This document shows, piece after piece, positions 61,301 through 64,000 of a stretch of DNA of 64,000 bases (positions within the stretch are counted from its first letter, which is position 1; the number at the start of each line of letters is the position of its first letter). The stretch covers positions 10,478,001 to 10,542,000 of the forward strand of contig OX344751.2 in NCBI GenBank assembly GCA_947034885.2, written 5' to 3'. Under the pieces are notes generated by a model. That model made no database searches. It saw only the letters and a list, made by a program, of their open reading frames with translations, and was not told the DNA's origin. A program made the translations under genes and the position numbers. This DNA comes from Thuidium tamariscinum (taxonomy: Eukaryota > Streptophyta > Bryopsida > Hypnales > Thuidiaceae).

Positions 61301-62795
61301 TTCTAATAGCTCAATTGCACCTTGTGATTTATTTGAATAGTTTGAATTAGTTGTGTATTTTCTTCAAAAGGTAGTCTATCAATTATAGGATTTTGAAGTT
61401 GCAAAATTGACTACCTAGAGTTCTTTCAAATAACACCCTTTAAACTCTTCACTTACTTTTGTTAGTGTTATCCTCCTTTACAGTTCTTAAAATCTAAAAG
61501 GACCTTGTAAATTATCTAATTCAGAAAGTATCAAATCAGCATTGTTGTTTTTAGTGATTTGATTGCCAAAAAACTTCAAGCTTAAAGAAAATTGTCGATG
61601 AAATTGCTACATTGTAGATGGCAACATAATTATGGATATGTAATACATGCTATTATGCTATTCTCTATCCAATATGTAGATGAATGTTGAAATATGGAGC
61701 ACTACTTTAACATTTAATATTTCCTCTTTTATATTTCTTAAAATTTTTTAAAGAGTACAATATTAGATGAAACAAAGTCTTCAAGTTGCAAAAGGTAACC
61801 TTAATCATTGGAGAATTTGGTTCGTTATGGACAAGGCTTTCAAATTTTGCACAATTGATAAAAGGAGTTGTCCAATAGTTCTAAGCTTCATAAAATTGTT
61901 GATGAAAAGAGATGTCTTATGATATTTCAAAGGTTCACGCACTTTTAATGGTGCAAGTTTCAAAGTTATTCACAATGATATCATTTCTTCAAAAATTGGT
62001 TTTGTTGCAATGTTACTAATTTCATAGACAAAGTATTTCATTTCTAACTTCAAAGTTCTATCAAGGCATTGTTTTCAAGAAAATATTCAATAGACGCATC
62101 AAAACCAACTATATATATATATTCTAAATTCATCTTCAGAACATTAAATTAATTTATTATTTTTAGAACTACTTCAAGTGGTTTTCAATGCAATTCTTCA
62201 TAAAATAATATGTTGAAAGTTCAATAATCTTAGTTTCAACTTTGTTCTTGAAAGTCAAATTCATTATGACAAAGTTAGTATAATTTTGACTTTTTTGAAC
62301 CATCCTATTGTACAACAAATTTCCTTCAAACTACTTGAAGACAATTTGCCTATTGCAATTGAACTTCTATCTAATTAGGGATTTGCTACTCTTATCACTA
62401 TCAGTGGCACTCCACTCAAGGTTTAAACTCTTAGTGAAAAATATTACAACTTGAAAACTACCTTGAAGTACTATACTATTCAAAACAGTTGTGTGAAAAT
62501 TACAAGTAGTCAACCACTAATGTATCTAGAAAAAATACCCCATGTCCCTAATTCCTAAAGTTTCAAGGCCATTCTTTTCTAAAAGACACTCAATACTTCA
62601 TTTCCAATGCAAAGAACAATATTCTTAAAACATTTGACTATTTCATATTCAATCCACTAGACTTGTATGAAAATGCGTAGAATTCTTTTTGAAACTTTGA
62701 ATATGTTAATTGAAGATACTTGTATTCAAAATATTTAATCTTCTTCTTAAAGACTTTACTACACTAGATTATAAGATTTTGAATTGTCTAAATTC
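58301..62795. other. Intergenic AT-rich DNA with worn repeats
   Basis: No supported gene. A second copy of the ~300-bp repeat lies near 58,848-59,127. A TTAA-family terminus (TTCCTAAAGGACC after TTAA, 59,436-59,452) starts a reverse-orientation remnant. A small GC-rich inverted run (TACCCCCTCACCGCATGGGGGTGTA) is near 61,245-61,270. The 74-codon frame at 60,513-60,737 and the 103-codon minus frame at 60,896-61,207 lack family signatures. Confidence 0.45.
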
Positions 62796-63730
62796 CTTAA
62801 GTTCCTTGACTATGTTTATACCAGAAACAATAAAAAACTACCATTTCTAGTTTCAATACCAAATTTTCTTAGAAAACATTTTTTGAAATTTGTAACCATA
62901 GGATCTTATAGTAAATTGGTTTGAAAACATGTAGAAATTTTTTTAGAGTTTTTCACCGTATAGATTGCAAGATATTAGTATTTGAATGTTCAAAACTAAT
63001 TTTTTCTATCTTGCACAAAACAAGGCCGCAATTGCGCTTTAGTAGTTGACAATTATATGAAAAATGGTTCAAAACATTTGCGCTTCTTTGGATTCATTGT
63101 TGAGGCTAAGTTGGATACTTGCCAAAAAAAATTTGAATTATTTTAAAATTGTACAACATGTAGGAAAAAAATAGAAGTAGAAAGAAGTAGCAGATGTTTC
63201 AATATACAAAATTGTTAAGAATTTCCTTAAAAAGTTGAAAAATGCCAATTCTAATGGTTACAATGTTGTAATAGAAAATTTCATTACATCTTATGATTTT
63301 ATTTATGAAAAAATATTGAAAATTTAGTAAAATGAAAGACTTCAAAGTTTATTTTAGAGTAGAGAATTTATAATTGCTTGCAAAGAAAAACTCCTCATAA
63401 CTTTTGATTCATTGAACAAAATGAAATGATTCAAAGCTTTCCATACATACATAAATGAAGAGAACCAATTTCAAGTTTTTGTTTTAAGAAAAATTATTGA
63501 TTTCTTTTACTTGCTCAAACTGCCCATTTACAAAACAAAAACCCATATTAGGCCCTAACTTTTGCTTCATATCTCCAAATGTCTTGATTTTTAGTACACA
63601 TAAAAGATATTCCTTGTCCCTAGTCCCCAGGCTCTATTAAAATTTGGGCTTGAAATATAGAAATCTCCACTCACACACACTTATCCCAAATTACTATATT
63701 GCCAAATTTAGTAGATTGGTGCTTTAGGTG
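62796..63730 (+). mobile_element. TTAA-family element, forward copy
   Basis: The right end is TTGGTGCTTTAGGTG before TTAA (63,731-63,734). The body aligns in order with 12,776-13,701 and 31,076-31,950 (CTACCATTTCTAGT, GTAACCATAGGATCTTATAG, TTCAAAGCTTTCCATAC, CCAATTCTAATGGTTAC). The left end is worn near TTCCTTAAGTTCC. Confidence 0.65.
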
Positions 63731-63895
63731 TTAAATTAAAATTTTTGCACATCTTCTTTTGAATTAAGATTTTTATATTGATTAAATCAAATGAAAACTT
63801 AAGATAATAAATTCAAAAGAAAAATTTGATTTTCATTCTTCAAAAAATTGTTAAATAGAAGAAGACTTGTATTAGATTAAAGAAAAAATTCACTA

Positions 63896-64000
63896 GGGGA
63901 GATTTGAATGCAATAAAGGCGCTTTCAAGGTTGTTTTCCTAGTTGTTCCCTATGTTGTTGTAGAATTGCTAACCAAGCTATAATGCTTGAATTTTTGAAT
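63896..64000 (+). mobile_element. TA/GGGGA family element, left end, cut by the window edge
   Basis: GGGGAGATTTGAATGCAA follows TA (63,894-63,895). It continues with GCTTTCAAGGTTGTTTTCC, like the left block of the 41,123 copy. Confidence 0.6.

Overview
The window looks like nuclear DNA of a land plant, and most likely a bryophyte such as a moss. It holds two intron-containing protein genes in about 64 kb. Both use GT-AG splicing with mostly short introns (roughly 100 to 550 bases) and have GC-richer exons and leaders. They sit in very AT-rich intergenic DNA full of decayed short transposable elements. The plant call rests on a class I trehalose-6-phosphate synthase whose protein and exon layout closely follow Arabidopsis TPS1. 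The bryophyte call is only inference, from compact introns and a fungus-like zinc-finger gene.

Layout: 1-7.2 kb is AT-rich repeat DNA. At 7.3-10.8 kb lies a six-finger C2H2/C2HC zinc-finger gene (coding 9,040-10,432, four coding exons, 233 aa). Its long leader contains about three diverged direct repeats. From 10.8 to about 45.3 kb I see no convincing protein gene. The stretch is a mosaic of non-autonomous elements: a TTAA-flanked family ending CCCCTAAAGGACC, a 273-bp TA-flanked family, a TA-flanked GGGGA...TCCCC family, a Stowaway-like MITE, fold-back hairpins, and a 264-bp element with perfect 28-bp inverted ends. A few GC-rich patches (19.5-19.9, 39.05-39.5, 43.8-44.4 kb) interrupt it. From 45.3 to about 56 kb is the TPS gene: leader, then 18 coding exons between 47,393 and 55,715, encoding 1,006 aa. 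From 56 to 64 kb the AT-rich repeat DNA resumes.

The two genes have no evident functional link. TPS makes trehalose 6-phosphate, the sugar-status signal. The zinc-finger protein is a putative nucleic-acid-binding protein of unknown target. The most unusual features are the piggyBac-like TTAA/CCCC termini of the commonest repeat, the fungal-style finger pattern of the zinc-finger gene, and its repeated leader, in which an upstream copy of the start-codon context reads ATG-TAG.

Exon boundaries were read by eye from splice sites, frame continuity and family similarity. Both spliced reading frames close exactly. UTR limits, transcription starts and poly(A) sites are not determined. No tRNA, rRNA or CRISPR was seen.
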